Shown here piece by piece: positions 36,180-49,694 of a stretch of DNA of 64,000 nucleotides; the first letter of the stretch is position 1; every line of letters starts with the position of its first letter. The stretch spans positions 31,561,340-31,625,339 of the forward strand of contig CM049322.1 in assembly GCA_026874595.1 (NCBI GenBank), in the 5' to 3' direction. Made by a program: the position numbers and the translations under genes. This stretch comes from Sipunculus nudus. Its lineage: Eukaryota > Annelida > Sipuncula > Golfingiida > Sipunculidae. The notes beneath the pieces were generated by a model. The model was given only the letters and a program-made list of their open reading frames with translations. It was not told the origin of the DNA and made no database searches.

Positions 36180-39100
36180 TAATACATGCAGTGTAGGTCT
36201 AGTTAAGTATAAGTAAAGAATTAAATGCTGTATTTAATTGTATATTTATTATTTTGTAAAATCTATATGTAACAAAATATTCATTATATAACGTATATAT
36301 TGCAGTGGCAATAATTGAATTGAAGTATAAACCTATATTTAAGGAACAAGGCTGATTACATTAAGGTTTCTGAGTTGAATGTGCTCAGGCTCGAGATGAG
36401 AACTTCTGGTTGGATGACTATGATTACCTACAGGAACTTTGTTATAGTTTATTTAGCTTCGAACGTTTACCTAGTGGTTGAAGCAGGAACTTAAATTGAC
36501 TGCCATGCCGTACACCGTTATCCACATGAACCGTGTAGTTTCCCAAATCTGTCATTGTGACATTAGTGATGTACAGGGTGCTCACTAGATGGTGGGATGA
36601 TATTGTGGTTCGAGTGTCATTCATCACCATTGTTTGGCGCTCTCCATCAGTATAATTCCACGTAAAGATGACAGTTTCTGGGTACGCCTGGACCGATAAT
36701 GATAATGACACATCTACCCCTAGTGCTGTAAATACTCTCTTTTCATCAGGAGGATGCTGTGGCTGCTTGGCTGTATCTAAAACATAACCATTACGATTGT
36801 TTAGAATCATGTTATCAATTAGTTAAATACAATCACGCTCGCCCAGTCAAATAATGGGCGAACGTAAAAGCTGGAAATATATAATCAATCAGAAGATCAA
36901 GTTGTTATTTCAATTATTGATCCATCGACTCTTGGCGTGTTTAGAGTCGACATGATAGACATGAACTAAGTTTAGTCAGCTTGAAAATGTGGGGTATCAA
37001 GAGGAAGAGGTATAAACTAAGTGATGGTTAGGAATTACTTGATGCATTTTACATTTCTGTAACAAGATAAAAACGTCTTACCCTCAACAATCTTTGCTTT
37101 AATGTAGTCCTAATTTAACATGCCATTGTTTCTCCTTATATGACGTATATTATTTAAACGATACGTTATACATCTAATATACTCACACAAAACCTGCAGA
37201 GTAAGGCGAGCTGCGACAGATGAGAGCGCCGAGTTTCCTGCCTGACACACATACATTCCTGCATCAGTATACTCCACGGACTGGCTCTCCAGGTAGACTG
37301 TATTCCCATCCATTCTAGAGGTGTTTACTTCTAATGGTTTACCATTCCTGATGTGTAACCAGTTCTTGAATATAATACATGGAGGTACACTTTCAGCAGT
37401 ACAACTCAGACTGAAGGGATTATACTCTGTCACCTTCTGTTTTCCACTTGTAGTCAAATGCAAATCTGAAACATAACTTAATATGAAAGCAATTAAAACT
37501 GAATACTCCTTTACAGAAGGTTTAAACTAGAAATATAAACAATAATTGCGACTGTAATACAATATTTAGTTTACTACTAAATGCCTAAGTTTTAAAGGAA
37601 TTGATATTTATATGTAAACAATGGCACCATTGCTTTTTGGCTGAGGCATTTTTGTCAGGTAAGACAAACTGTTTAAAATATCCGTATGTGTGAAAAAAAT
37701 GTACTGGGCGTTTTCTTTCAAGAGAAACTAGCTCTGATAACACCAAATTAAATTTGCCATATTCTCAATGAAAATTTAATAACACATATTGGATATTGAT
37801 TTATGCTATTATAGAAATAATACGCTATATATATATATAGACATCTTAATACATTATTAGGGCTATGGCACCAATGGGAATCTCATGAAATTTTGAAAGA
37901 CCGTTACTTTTAGTTAAATGCTAAGAATTTCTTTTTAAGTACAGCTATATCGATAACGTCTAGCATCTAGCTCCAGCTTTCAGTACAACGATGAACATGT
38001 ACACTTATTATAAGTAAAGATACTTACATTGAACAACAACATTCACCTCAGCATGTCCAGAGAGGTTACCGTGACCTGATGCTCCTCTCACAGTCACAGT
38101 AAATCTGTAAATCCCTGCATCTGCTTTCTTTACCCTCTGTATACTCATTTTCGTGCCCGTCCCAAACTCTTCCCCGTTCCTTGTCCACCGATAATCATTG
38201 TCGATGGTTTCTGGGCTACTGTCGGCTAAACATATTAAAGCCAGTGTCTCATTTTCTTTCAGAGTTGAGGTGACGTCAGTTGGAAATAGAGATACCCTTG
38301 GTGAATCTATATATTCAGAGAAAAAATGATAAAGGTTTGATGACAATACAGAGCTTTTTCTATGCACACATATTTCCTTATGCTAATTGTCATAAAATAT
38401 TTCTATAATGCATTTATAGAATGTTCGTGACTTAATTGCTTATCGTAAAATTAGATTACTTTGAAAATGCAGTGGATCAAGACATAATATATAGATTAAT
38501 CTTGCAAAATAAATATATTAATCCTGCAGTGGCATATATAGTTCAGTTGTACTTTACAAGATTTACAGAGTTTATTATAGGGCTTTCCATGCAGGTCCAT
38601 TCAGTGCGTGAAGCCCTGATTCATTTAGCTGTTTCGCCTGTATTGGTCATTCAAGGTTATTCAGATAGAGATATTTTAGGCTATCAATTCCTTTTACCTT
38701 TAAAAGTGCTGTTTTTATAACAACATATGAGGTATTGCACATTTTGTATCGTGGTATTGTCAAGGCACCATGGCCACTGCTAGAAAATCATTCGGCAAGT
38801 GTCTCTTGGAGGAGAGATATAACTGGACAGTTTAAGTTAAGGCCTGAATGCTAATTAATTTAAGCAGGGGAACAACCGGGGATCTGCCTTGTCCATTTTT
38901 AAGTACCTTGCTCATTAACCAAGGGTACTCAATATACAACCATGGACAATTGATTAATTAAGGAGTTCTCTTTTTATTACTTTGGCGGCATCCACAAGTG
39001 TATGATTCTGGACATGCTACGAGAATTATTTTTTTTTGCAATGGCCTTAGCTGAATCAGATGAACCGTTAAGACCAAGGTGTAGAAACCATACTTGTTTA

Positions 39101-42100
39101 TTTATATTGTACAACAAGTGAGTTAGGAGTAAAAAATAAACTGTAGTCATATCCGACTTAATTTCCATATTACCAAAACCAATCAAATGTGCCAGTGTGG
39201 CATTGTCCAGATTCTTGATGGCCCACTACGTAATACTGACCTTGGTGTGCTAAGCAGGTATATAGCAACACAAATCTGACAGCCTGCGTAACTTGCGGTT
39301 CTCTGCACCCCCGATTCTAGGTAAAGAGCCCGCTAGCTAAGACAATTTGATTAAAAACATACACACAATAACATCGTACACTCAATACATTGGCCATATG
39401 TCAAAAGCATTCTCTTTCAGTTGCAGCACAAGGGTCTCTCAGCGGACACGTTTGTTTTCGACATGGGAGCTCCAATAAAAAAAGTCCCGATAACGTCAGA
39501 TATATTTCGCATTTACCACATTGGTGCATTTCGGCTCGTCCGCCTCAAAACATAGTGATAACGCTCAAAGATTGGACGTAATTCAGAGTATCATTTACAT
39601 TTGAGGCTCTATCTAATACACGGTTTCACTTAATATTATGCAGGCCATTGTTTCGATGCTTCATTCTCCTGGCACAAGTCTCTAATGAGTGATCCTAATT
39701 TCACGATTCGCCCACTTGGCCTATATCCCCGAGGGTGTCAGCAAGCACAGCATTCAAAATTATCTATGGTTCAGCATTAGCACAATTCTATTTGAGGAAT
39801 TTTGCGTAGCACTTCGTAGTTTGCCTAGGACTTTGACCTGATAAGCTAGCGCTATATTTCTACCACGCGAACTTTTACAGCGATGACAGGACCTTGTTAC
39901 CCATTTTCCGTTTGCTTTTCGTGTAGATATTTTCCTTTTGGCAGAATCTTCTATGGCAGAAGATGCACTCGAGCATGTATAGCTGAGCAGATCTTTTAAA
40001 TCTAGAGCGTACTGGTATGTCGCCCTTACTTTACTATTTGTAGGATTCAAGTTTTAGAAATCCGATACGGCGGGTGACACTGGTTGAAAGTGAGTACGCT
40101 AGTAGTTTAAAAATCACAGCTTCTATTGGGTACAGGTAAATAGAAGGATAATACATCTGCACGTTGATCGAAACCTTGGTAATATGACCGTGACGTCCTG
40201 TCCGACTTCTCAACTCAAACGATTTGAAATACATATTGGCACATCCTTTCAGGTCATATACAATCCTTATTATGCTATAAGGATAGACATGTTTTAGCAC
40301 AAATCAATGTCTTTTCGAGGCTGGTATTTACTATACCGTGTCGATAATAGCGTCCATTTGGTAATTGTCTCGTTTAATCAAAAAGTGTGTCATCAATACT
40401 GAAGAAGATACTGTCAGCATAATGGTGACAGGCTTTTATACAGAGTTTATACCCCTGTCTTACCAGACGAACGTGCCCTTGCCATCTTGCCCTTACACAC
40501 ACATGCAGACGGACCACATAACTACACACTGTCACACTCGACTGCTTAAATTTGTCCGAATGCTATCGAAATCCGGCCCTACCACGAAAAAAAGACATGC
40601 AAGTCATAAAACGAAATGGCTAATTTATCAGGGAAATCAGTTTTGGACTTATTTTGATGATCTTGACCCTAAACTTTAATCTATTAAATACAAATACAGC
40701 TTCCAAAAATCGTTCCTATATACGATACGTGTAAGTTACAAAGTGATTCTTGCAGCACTATGGCCTGTAGAATGCTATATGTCAAGGCCAAGAAACAGCA
40801 AGCACGCAAAATTGAGGACTACTGACAAACATACAGACATACTGACAAAGTAACACATCTTAGATAACAGATGACTAGATACTCTGATGAAGAAGGTGAA
40901 GAAGAACTAGATGAAACTTGTAGGTAAGGTTTAAAAGGTTTGGAGATATGGCAAAAATTATATGTTGTCGTGTTTCAAGTTCAGCGCCCCATCGCAGCTT
41001 TTTGAAAAAAAATTACTTTCGCGAGTTAGTAAAAGACAAAAGATGTACCAGTTTCACAAGGATTCCTGCAAAACTGTGGCCTGTAGATTGATAATTGTAA
41101 GATGCTAGAAATAGTAAGCAGGCAACATTGAGGACTACTGACAAACAGACAGCTAAACTGACAAAGTTACAAGGCTGAGATAACTGATGACTAGACCAGA
41201 TTATGGAAAGGTGAAGAGGAACAAAAGGAACTTTTCTTTATGTAAATAAGGTTTATTGTTTTGGTGATATGGCCAAACAATGATATGGTGTAATATTTGG
41301 ACGCCAGCACCCCCACTCGGATATTTTCCGAACCTGAAAAATTACTTTCGAGATATTAGGGCAAGCCATGGGATGTATCAGTTTCAAAACTGTTGCATCT
41401 AGATTGATAATTGTAAGATGCAAGAACCAGCAAGCAGGCAAAATTGAGGACAACTGACAAAACAGACAGATATACTGTTAAAGTGACACAAGATTGACCG
41501 GTTGACTAGACCATTTTATATAGAAGACCTAGAGGAAGAAATTGAGCCTTAGTTTTTTTTGTAAAGATAGGAACAATATTGAAGAAAGTATGACGACAAG
41601 AAAATATGTATTTTATGACATTGACCTTTGACCTAGATTGACCAAAAATATCAGGTTTCCAGGACGTTTGTCATTCCTTCATCTCTGTAAGTATCAAAAC
41701 GGTTGCTCCAGAATTGACAAACATAAGCGAAGATTTCTTGCAAGCAATATACAAGGGACAGGGCAATATATGGTAAAATTGAAAAAAATACTGATAAACA
41801 GACAAACATACTGCCAAAGTGACACATCTGAAGTAAATGACGTCTCAATAAAATCATGGAGAAGGTAAAGAGGAACAAAATGAGCTATAGTTTATGTTGG
41901 TAAGGTTTATGGTTTCGGAGATATGGTCAAACTAGTGGTAGATTGGCCATGACCCTTAGCTGACTTCAAGGAAAATTGGACAATGGTTAACATGACTCCA
42001 AGAGTGCTCAGATCATGCATTTTGCCAACAGACCTTAGGTATAGGTTAAAGTGACCTCAATGTCCACAAGCTGCTACCATTTGTGCTCATGTGACTGATA

Positions 42101-44741
42101 TTGTATTAAAATCACGTTCTTTCACACATCTTGCAGAATAAAGAGCACAATGACATTGTTTCAGGTTTCCAATAAGTTTTTACAGGATCCTTCCTGGATC
42201 TTAATCAAATACGATGTTTCTAGGTCGAACTGAAACCAATCATGCAAATCTGTCTTCTAGGGTGCTCAAATCATGTTCTTTTACATATCTTGCAGAATAT
42301 AGGTAACTGTGACGTAACGTCAGGTTTCCAATGGAGATTTGCCTAAAACCTTCCTGGATGAACAGTTAGAAGATTCTAGCTCTAACGGGTACAGTTTGTC
42401 CCCAGACTGCTTCATTACAAATAGAGAAAAAATTGTGTAAATACACAGGGGGGAACCAGTCTGCAGGAACCGATGAAACACTTCATGATAAATATGCATT
42501 CAAAGAATCTTGGTGATCAATGAGTTAGTTATTCAGATACTGGAGCCTTTCCATCAACCTTTTAATTATTCTGGGGTTGCTGACAAGCCCCATAGCTCAA
42601 AAGATATGAAGAACAGGGACCTAATTTCAGGTTCCAAAGAGATATTTTATGGATCTCACTGGATGTAAAGTTAAAGGATTCTAGGTCCACAGGTTACGAT
42701 TTGTGCTCTGTTAATTGGCGAATGCATATTTGAAAGTCTTAAAAATAAATAAAAATGCGTAGAAATTCGAAAAAAAATACAGGACGCGCTACCAGTCTGC
42801 AGGAACTGATGAAACACACTATGATAAAAGACAAACAGACCTATTCGAAAACAGGTCGAGCGCTTGACGGTAGTTGAAATGAAAAACACGGACAGATAGA
42901 CAGGTGAACATGTGGAAATAATCAAATGACTAACCGAGAACCGAGAAAGAAATAATATGTTTATGCAGCTATATTCAATTTGAAAAGTGGAAGACTAAAA
43001 AGGCGGACAGACGACCGTACAGAGGGACTAGGTAAAAGTCAGATCACTCTTACTTGTGTTTGGGATTGGTGAGACGAATAAAATGAGAAACAGTTTATGT
43101 AGATACGGCCATTTATGACCAAATTTTGAAGATCCTAAAAATGTGAAACTCAGGTTTCAGATATTACAGTATAACGTATAAATTAAAAGTCTTGAGCGAT
43201 TACTTCAAAATTAGGGCCTCTAGGGCATCATAAATGAATCTTTAAAAAAATTCTCCGACTACGCCCTCCGGTGTTTATTTCCGGAGACTTGAAATAAAAT
43301 CATGTAATTCTAATTAACCTCCACACTATGCGAAAAATCTAGATATCTCAAGCTTTCAAAATGACAAAGTAACAAAGTTAAGATCAAATTCTAAGAATTT
43401 TACTCTAAAATAGGTCAGCATGGTAACCACAGAAAAGGGCCAAGTGTACCCAGGAATAAGCCAATTGATCCTAGTTTTAGATCATGTGGTAAACGTTGTG
43501 GTTTTGTTTATAGTTTTGAATCTATGGGACAAAAATGGTATTTTGTAGTGGTTGAGCAACAGCGCCCCATTGTGGTTTTTTTCGTAAGTGAAACACCAGG
43601 TTTAAGATATTTCTATAAAACATTTGATAAATGTGTTTTCAAGTGATTATTTCAGAATCAAGGCCTCTAGGGCATCATTGATTGAATCTTAAAAAAATCC
43701 CACAGCGCCCCTGGTAGTCCTTTCCGGACACTCGGAATAAAATCGTGTAACACCAGTGAAAGTTTACATTATGCAAAAATACTAGACATCTAAAGGTCTA
43801 AAGATGACCAAATAAAAAAAACTGTAAAAAATTTAAAATTTTCAAAAAAAAAAACTCAAGCAGAATGAGACAGTATTCCAACAAGGGGGAAGTCCACACA
43901 ACCACGAGCAGAAAGAACTAAAGTTTGTGCAGGCACCATCATTCTTGACAAAGATATTAAGAAAAAAAACTATTTTAGAGGTCCTGATGACCCTGACCTT
44001 AACCACTGGCCGATTATGACAAGAAACAAGAGGCTACGTAGGTTTTAAAGCGATTGCAGGAATATTGTGGCTGGTAGAGTGCAGACAATCAGACGGACAG
44101 ACTAGATGACTTCTATTACTCTAAAATAGGTAATCATGGTAAATGCGGGAATGATATCAAGTGCGCCCGGGCATAAGCCCATTGATCCTAGTTGTACATC
44201 CTGTAATGAAAGTTGTGACATTGTTTATAATTTTGAAGCAATGGGACAAAATAACGTTGAAGTGTTTGAGACGCAGCGCTCCATGCTGGCTATATTCCAA
44301 GAATAAAAATAATGTTTTTGCGATATTTCTGTTTCAAATATAATGGATTATTTAAAAAAAAATAGTTCCTCTAGGGCATCATAACTAGAATCATGCAAAT
44401 ATCTACTACAGCGCCCTAATAAAGCTTTTCATGTTGCAAAAAAACTAGACCTCTCTAGCTTAAAAAATGACAATCTTGGACAAGTAAAGATAAAAATGCC
44501 AGGATCTTTATTTTAAAATAGGTCACCATGGTAACTGCGAAATGAGGTCAAGTGTACCCAGGCATAAGCCCTTGTATCCTAGTTCACATTCTGTGATAAA
44601 TATTGTGACATGGTTAATAGTTTTCAAGTTATGTGATAAAAATTATATTTTGCAGTCGTTTAGTGTCAGCACCCCCTTGTGGATCAAATACGTATACGTA
44701 CATTTTCTGTAAATGAAAAATTCATTTCGAGATATTTGTGC

Positions 44742-44776
<35 letters not shown>

Positions 44777-47700
44777 ACTTTTAAAGGGATTACTACAAAT
44801 GTGTGCCCTTAGGACATTTTTAGTAGAATCTCACACAAACTCAAACAGACCTGGTGGTCATTTCCAGAGATCTGAAATAAAAGTGTGTAATACTAATTAA
44901 CTCACCATAAAGCCTAAGAAACTTGACCTTGCTGTATTAAAAAATGATTAAGTAACACAAATCCGGGTAAACATTTAAAAAATTTCATGATTTTTCCTCA
45001 AAAGACGTTATCATGGTAACCTCAGACTATGACTTTTTTTTACCTCAAGGTGAAAGGCCATACACTTTCGAATAAAGTGAGCAATATTTCATGTGACTGC
45101 AATCATTGATGACAAACATATGAAGCATATAACAATTTGAAGTGTTGCGATGACCTTGACTTTGGCTTCATTTTCGAATGATTATATATTACACGTATGA
45201 GTTTCAAAACTTTTGCTTCAAACGTGTGACCTACACAGGATGCAAAATCTAGGCCTGGTTAGTTTTAAAAATGACAAAGTTGTAAACATATTTTTGGTTT
45301 TTATTTTCTCAACTCTAAGTATGGTAACGACAAAATTAGGAAATTTAACCCCAGGGACATACTACTTGGAGTGTCGACAGGAGGTGTTGCCGCCTTTACT
45401 TTTGATCAAGACAGGCTTGGGTTGATGTTGCCCCAAGCAGAAAATGACTACATTCACTGTAATTCAGGGGCCCTTGTTCATTCAACTAGATAAAGTAGTC
45501 ATTCCGGCTAATGAGCATATACGAGATATTGAACGAGATTTTGCGAGACTTGAAATAAATAGTGAAACATTAAATACATGCTACCTGAGGCCAAAAAAAG
45601 TTTAGACCTCTCTAGCTTAAAAAAAGTTGGACAAAAGCTGCAGTTTTAAATAACTGCTTTCTTATTTCAGTTTATAAAAGCTTAAAATCTAATGTCCATC
45701 ATGTAGAGATTAAATCAACAGAGCATAGATGAAACAAGGCCAATTGGCCTAATGCAAAACTGCGCAATGTGATATACACCAGGTATAATGTTTCAATGCT
45801 GGACCATTATTTTTCAAATACATATTTAACATATATATGACAAAGCAAATACTAATTACTAGCTCAAGCTACTGCACTTAGTGGACTCTTGACCTGCATC
45901 TGGCTGCACACTGAGTGGCCGCCTGACCTGTACCTAGCTGCACTGCAATTTAATATGGGTCATGTTACCACCATTTGCACTCACTTGGTGATGCAAGCTC
46001 TGGTCGTTTCTGAAACTGTTATGTCAGTATACTAACTTGGCTAAATGACTAAGTTCGAATTCCTGAAATTCGGCCAAAATTCATTAAACCCAGACCATTC
46101 GAGTAAACTTGAAAGAGTTTATCTCTGAAATTACTTTTGTGTAATATTGAACAATTTGGCTGAATGATTTCAGAGAAGAAGAATTTCAACTGTTTTTAGC
46201 TTTCCCCCATAAAATGTATGTTAAAGCAGATGGCGCTACAAAACGCTGAATCCCACAACATTTGATATGTGACAGATTTCGCACATTTCCCCATAAAATG
46301 TATGTTAATGCAGATGGCGCTACAAAACGCTGAATCCCACAACATTTGATATGTGACAGATGTCGCACAAAATTTGAGGATGGTAGCCACTGCTATTCCT
46401 GAGAAATTTTGGGTTAATGTACTGACGACCGATAACCCTAATACAGAAAAGGTTGGTGCAGATGGCGCCACCAATACCTGAAATTCATTTATTAGACATG
46501 TGCCCAACATTCGCATACGATTTGATGAAGATAGTTCCAGTGATATTGATATTATAATTTTAGTGTCCCTTTTTTTTGCTTAATGACTAAGTTCAGCTTT
46601 CTGTAACTCATCAAAGAATCATCAAACTGGAACTATTCGAACAAATTTGAGAGAGATTGTTTAAAGGATTGTTCCTTTGAAATATTAAACAATATGCCTG
46701 AACAGTCTTGGAGACGCTTTTTTACCTTAATAAATCTAAGTAAATGCAGATAGCAAAAAACAATGCAATATCCGATAGGTTTTTTGATGAATGATTTTTT
46801 GTATAAAATTTGGTGATGCTGGCTTCTGCCGCTTTTGAGAGAGTATGGGTTAACGTACAAACGACGGACGAGGGACGACGCCACACCATCGCATAATTTT
46901 TAAGGATACTTATTTTACATTTATATGCTGATAAAATAGTTGCAATAACACTAATCACCAATTTCACAAGTGCAAGGGCTCAGTGGCAAGGGGGGTTGCG
47001 GGTTGGTTAATGGTGTTAATACACACAGGATAAGAAATTTAATTCATTTATATGCTGATAAAATAGTTGCAATTAAACTAATCACCAATTCCACAAGTGC
47101 AAGCGCTCCGTGGCTATGGGGTTCGGGGGTTGGTTAATGATCTATATACACACAGGATAAGAAATTTAATTCAACAGTGCTTATGGGTTGAAAAAAAAAT
47201 GTATTCATTATAATTATTTTTGTTTAAAATAGATAGAGAGATAGACAAACAACGCTAATCACTTAATTTCATATTCTCTGAAGGAGGAAAATAATAAGCA
47301 ATATGTTTGCTAAAGATTTCATTGTTTATCAAGCTTAAACATTTAATAAATTTGCAATATAACGTATATAACTGAGAATATAAGTTAATTCACAATTCTA
47401 TAGTGCCTCAACATTTATTAATAATTTCGTCAGATAACATTACATTATGCATATAAAAATTTATTTTTTAAGATATTAATTGTATAAATTTGCAAAACAA
47501 CAAATATCAGAAAAAAAAACATTTGATTTAGAATTCGTAATTTTTATTTGCACCAAGATTATAAATGAAATTAATTTCTTTTACAACACTCCATATATTT
47601 TAGGTACTGATTTTATAGTTATGCTAATAAAACAAAAATGCAATGTTTAGATCTAATTTTGGATATACAATTGAATCTTGATTAAATTAAGTTTTACCCT

Positions 47701-49642
47701 TTAACAAAAGTCTCTAGCTACAACAATTTTCATGTTAAATGAGCAAATATCTTTCCTGTTTTCCTACAAAGGGAAATATGTTTGGGCTCATAACATCAAC
47801 AATGTATTCAAAACTGCACTAATTTCTGATATGTAAATAGGAAATATACAGGGGATTAGTAATATTAAAAATAGTCAATATCAGGTCAGTGGTTTTGATA
47901 TTATGCACTCTTGAAGTGTGACAATGGGTTTATAATAACAATTTCAGGATTTCCTTAATATATCGAAAGAACGAAGTCGTAGTGACCCCTTTTTTTTGTA
48001 TGATTTTTTTGTGACCTTGACCTTGACCTTTGTCCGATTTTGGCTAATAACAATAGGCCTATTCTTTAAGTTTCAGAACTTTTGCTGCAAAATTGTGGCC
48101 TGTAGCTCGCGGACAGACAAACGGGCAAACAAACAAACAAAACTGACCAACATGCTTGCTGAAATCAAGATTTCCGGCAATCAACAAAATAAATTCCTGA
48201 ACTTCAACCTGTCTGACAACAATCAAGTCAATACTGTACAACAACAACAAAAAAATTACCAGTAATTCTAATCATATAAATGGACAGACAGTACAGCAAG
48301 AGCCTTCACAGAGCTCTCTTACCGACATTCCAAACATCAACCTAAACAAAGCAGTTATCAGTTTTGCTTTTGAGTTTTTATATATTTAATTACTATTTAG
48401 TACCACTAAATATCTTGTATATGGATATTGAACTGAACGATTTACTACAAATTGCAGTAACCAGTAGGAGGGGAACACGTTTAGGATAGTTTTAAAATTT
48501 AACCTGAATATGGCAGTAAAATTTTTCACGGTCGGCCCCATGGGTATGGCACGACAATAGAGAAAATTATACGCCCAGGGTCTGCAGGTACAGGAGTCAA
48601 CGGGCATTGCTAACACCAGGAAATAAAAGGTAAAGAAGCTTGTGATATTGCCCTCTCAAAAAGAAGAATGGAATTCTGCAGATGTGCATTTACTTAGTCA
48701 AGCTAGTATTAATAATGGAGGCGGTAACCTCCAAAAAGATATATGCAAAGGAACAAAGTATGTGCATATATTCAAATACTCCTTTGTGGACATTTAATTC
48801 TTCTGCAGGCATCCGCTTTCGTGTCTCTTTCTTTATACTATTGGTGCCTGATAAGTAAAAATTGATTAAAGAGAATAAAGAGAGGTTCCGCCATCAATCA
48901 CTTTCACACATGACTAAAAGGCTTCTGCCCAGCACATATCAGCCCAGGGTTTGAATGTCGGCCAACACGACAGCTCCTCCCATACACCCAAACGACCACG
49001 TGTTTGTCAAGGAGCTGCCATGTATGAAATGACAAACTGAACTCAACTATGACTTATATTTCCTCCTAAATCGTATAACCAGATATCTGATTACCTCATA
49101 CGTAACCATATATGGCTGTCATTTCTAGTATTGTGACACAAAAGTTGCTTAAATCATCCAGAATACAGACCAATTTTTACTTTTCACAGAACAGAATGTC
49201 TCACTCTGAACCGATATTTTTTTTTTCATGAAGGATAACTAGATGAAGTTTCAAATGTTATCGATTACAGGACAACTGATTTTCTAAAAGGCGTACTTTT
49301 TCATATTTTTGATTGGTGGGTGTTTCTGATCTAATGGGAAACGATTGTGTGACTAAGTGGGTAAAATTGAATTTCCAACACGGAAACATAATATAGAACA
49401 AATAAAAGGGATCACATATACATAATTGTATCGTGTGTACCATGAAATTACCTTAAGGAAGGGGCTAGGGATATTCCGTTTTCGGCAAAGTAATTTAGTT
49501 TTCGGCAAAGTCTTTATTCACCCTTTTTAGAAATCTGTAATTTGATGGAAAATCCTTGTGATAATAAGGTGATTATTATTATTATTATTATTATTATTAT
49601 CATCATATGTTACAAAAGGAGCAATATAATAAAGGCTGATTC

Positions 49643-49694
<52 letters not shown>

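Larger units (their letters stand above)
29810..36460. other. Intron between the FN3 and Ig exons; no other gene seen
   Basis: A 6.7-kb intron of the minus-strand receptor. It holds the GC-rich patch at 30.9 kb, poly-G at 32.49 kb, a (TA)n at 32.94 kb, a 35-bp tandem duplication at 34.46 kb, diverged tandem repeats at 35.12-35.82 kb and a (TA)n at 36.13 kb. No further receptor exon was found. Confidence 0.55.

Noticed and set aside
39421-39557. Possible plus-strand terminal exon after a TTCTCTTTCAG-like acceptor
   Set aside because: The peptide has no recognisable motif and no partner exons were found, so the splice site alone is too weak.
38436-40679. Several frames of 90-120 residues in the receptor intron
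   Set aside because: No family motif and no consistent exon borders. They lie in an intron and overlap each other on opposite strands.
46186-46516. Duplicated 28-residue peptide on the minus strand
   Set aside because: Explained by an 84-bp tandem DNA duplication, whose length is a multiple of three. It overlaps a known repeat core.
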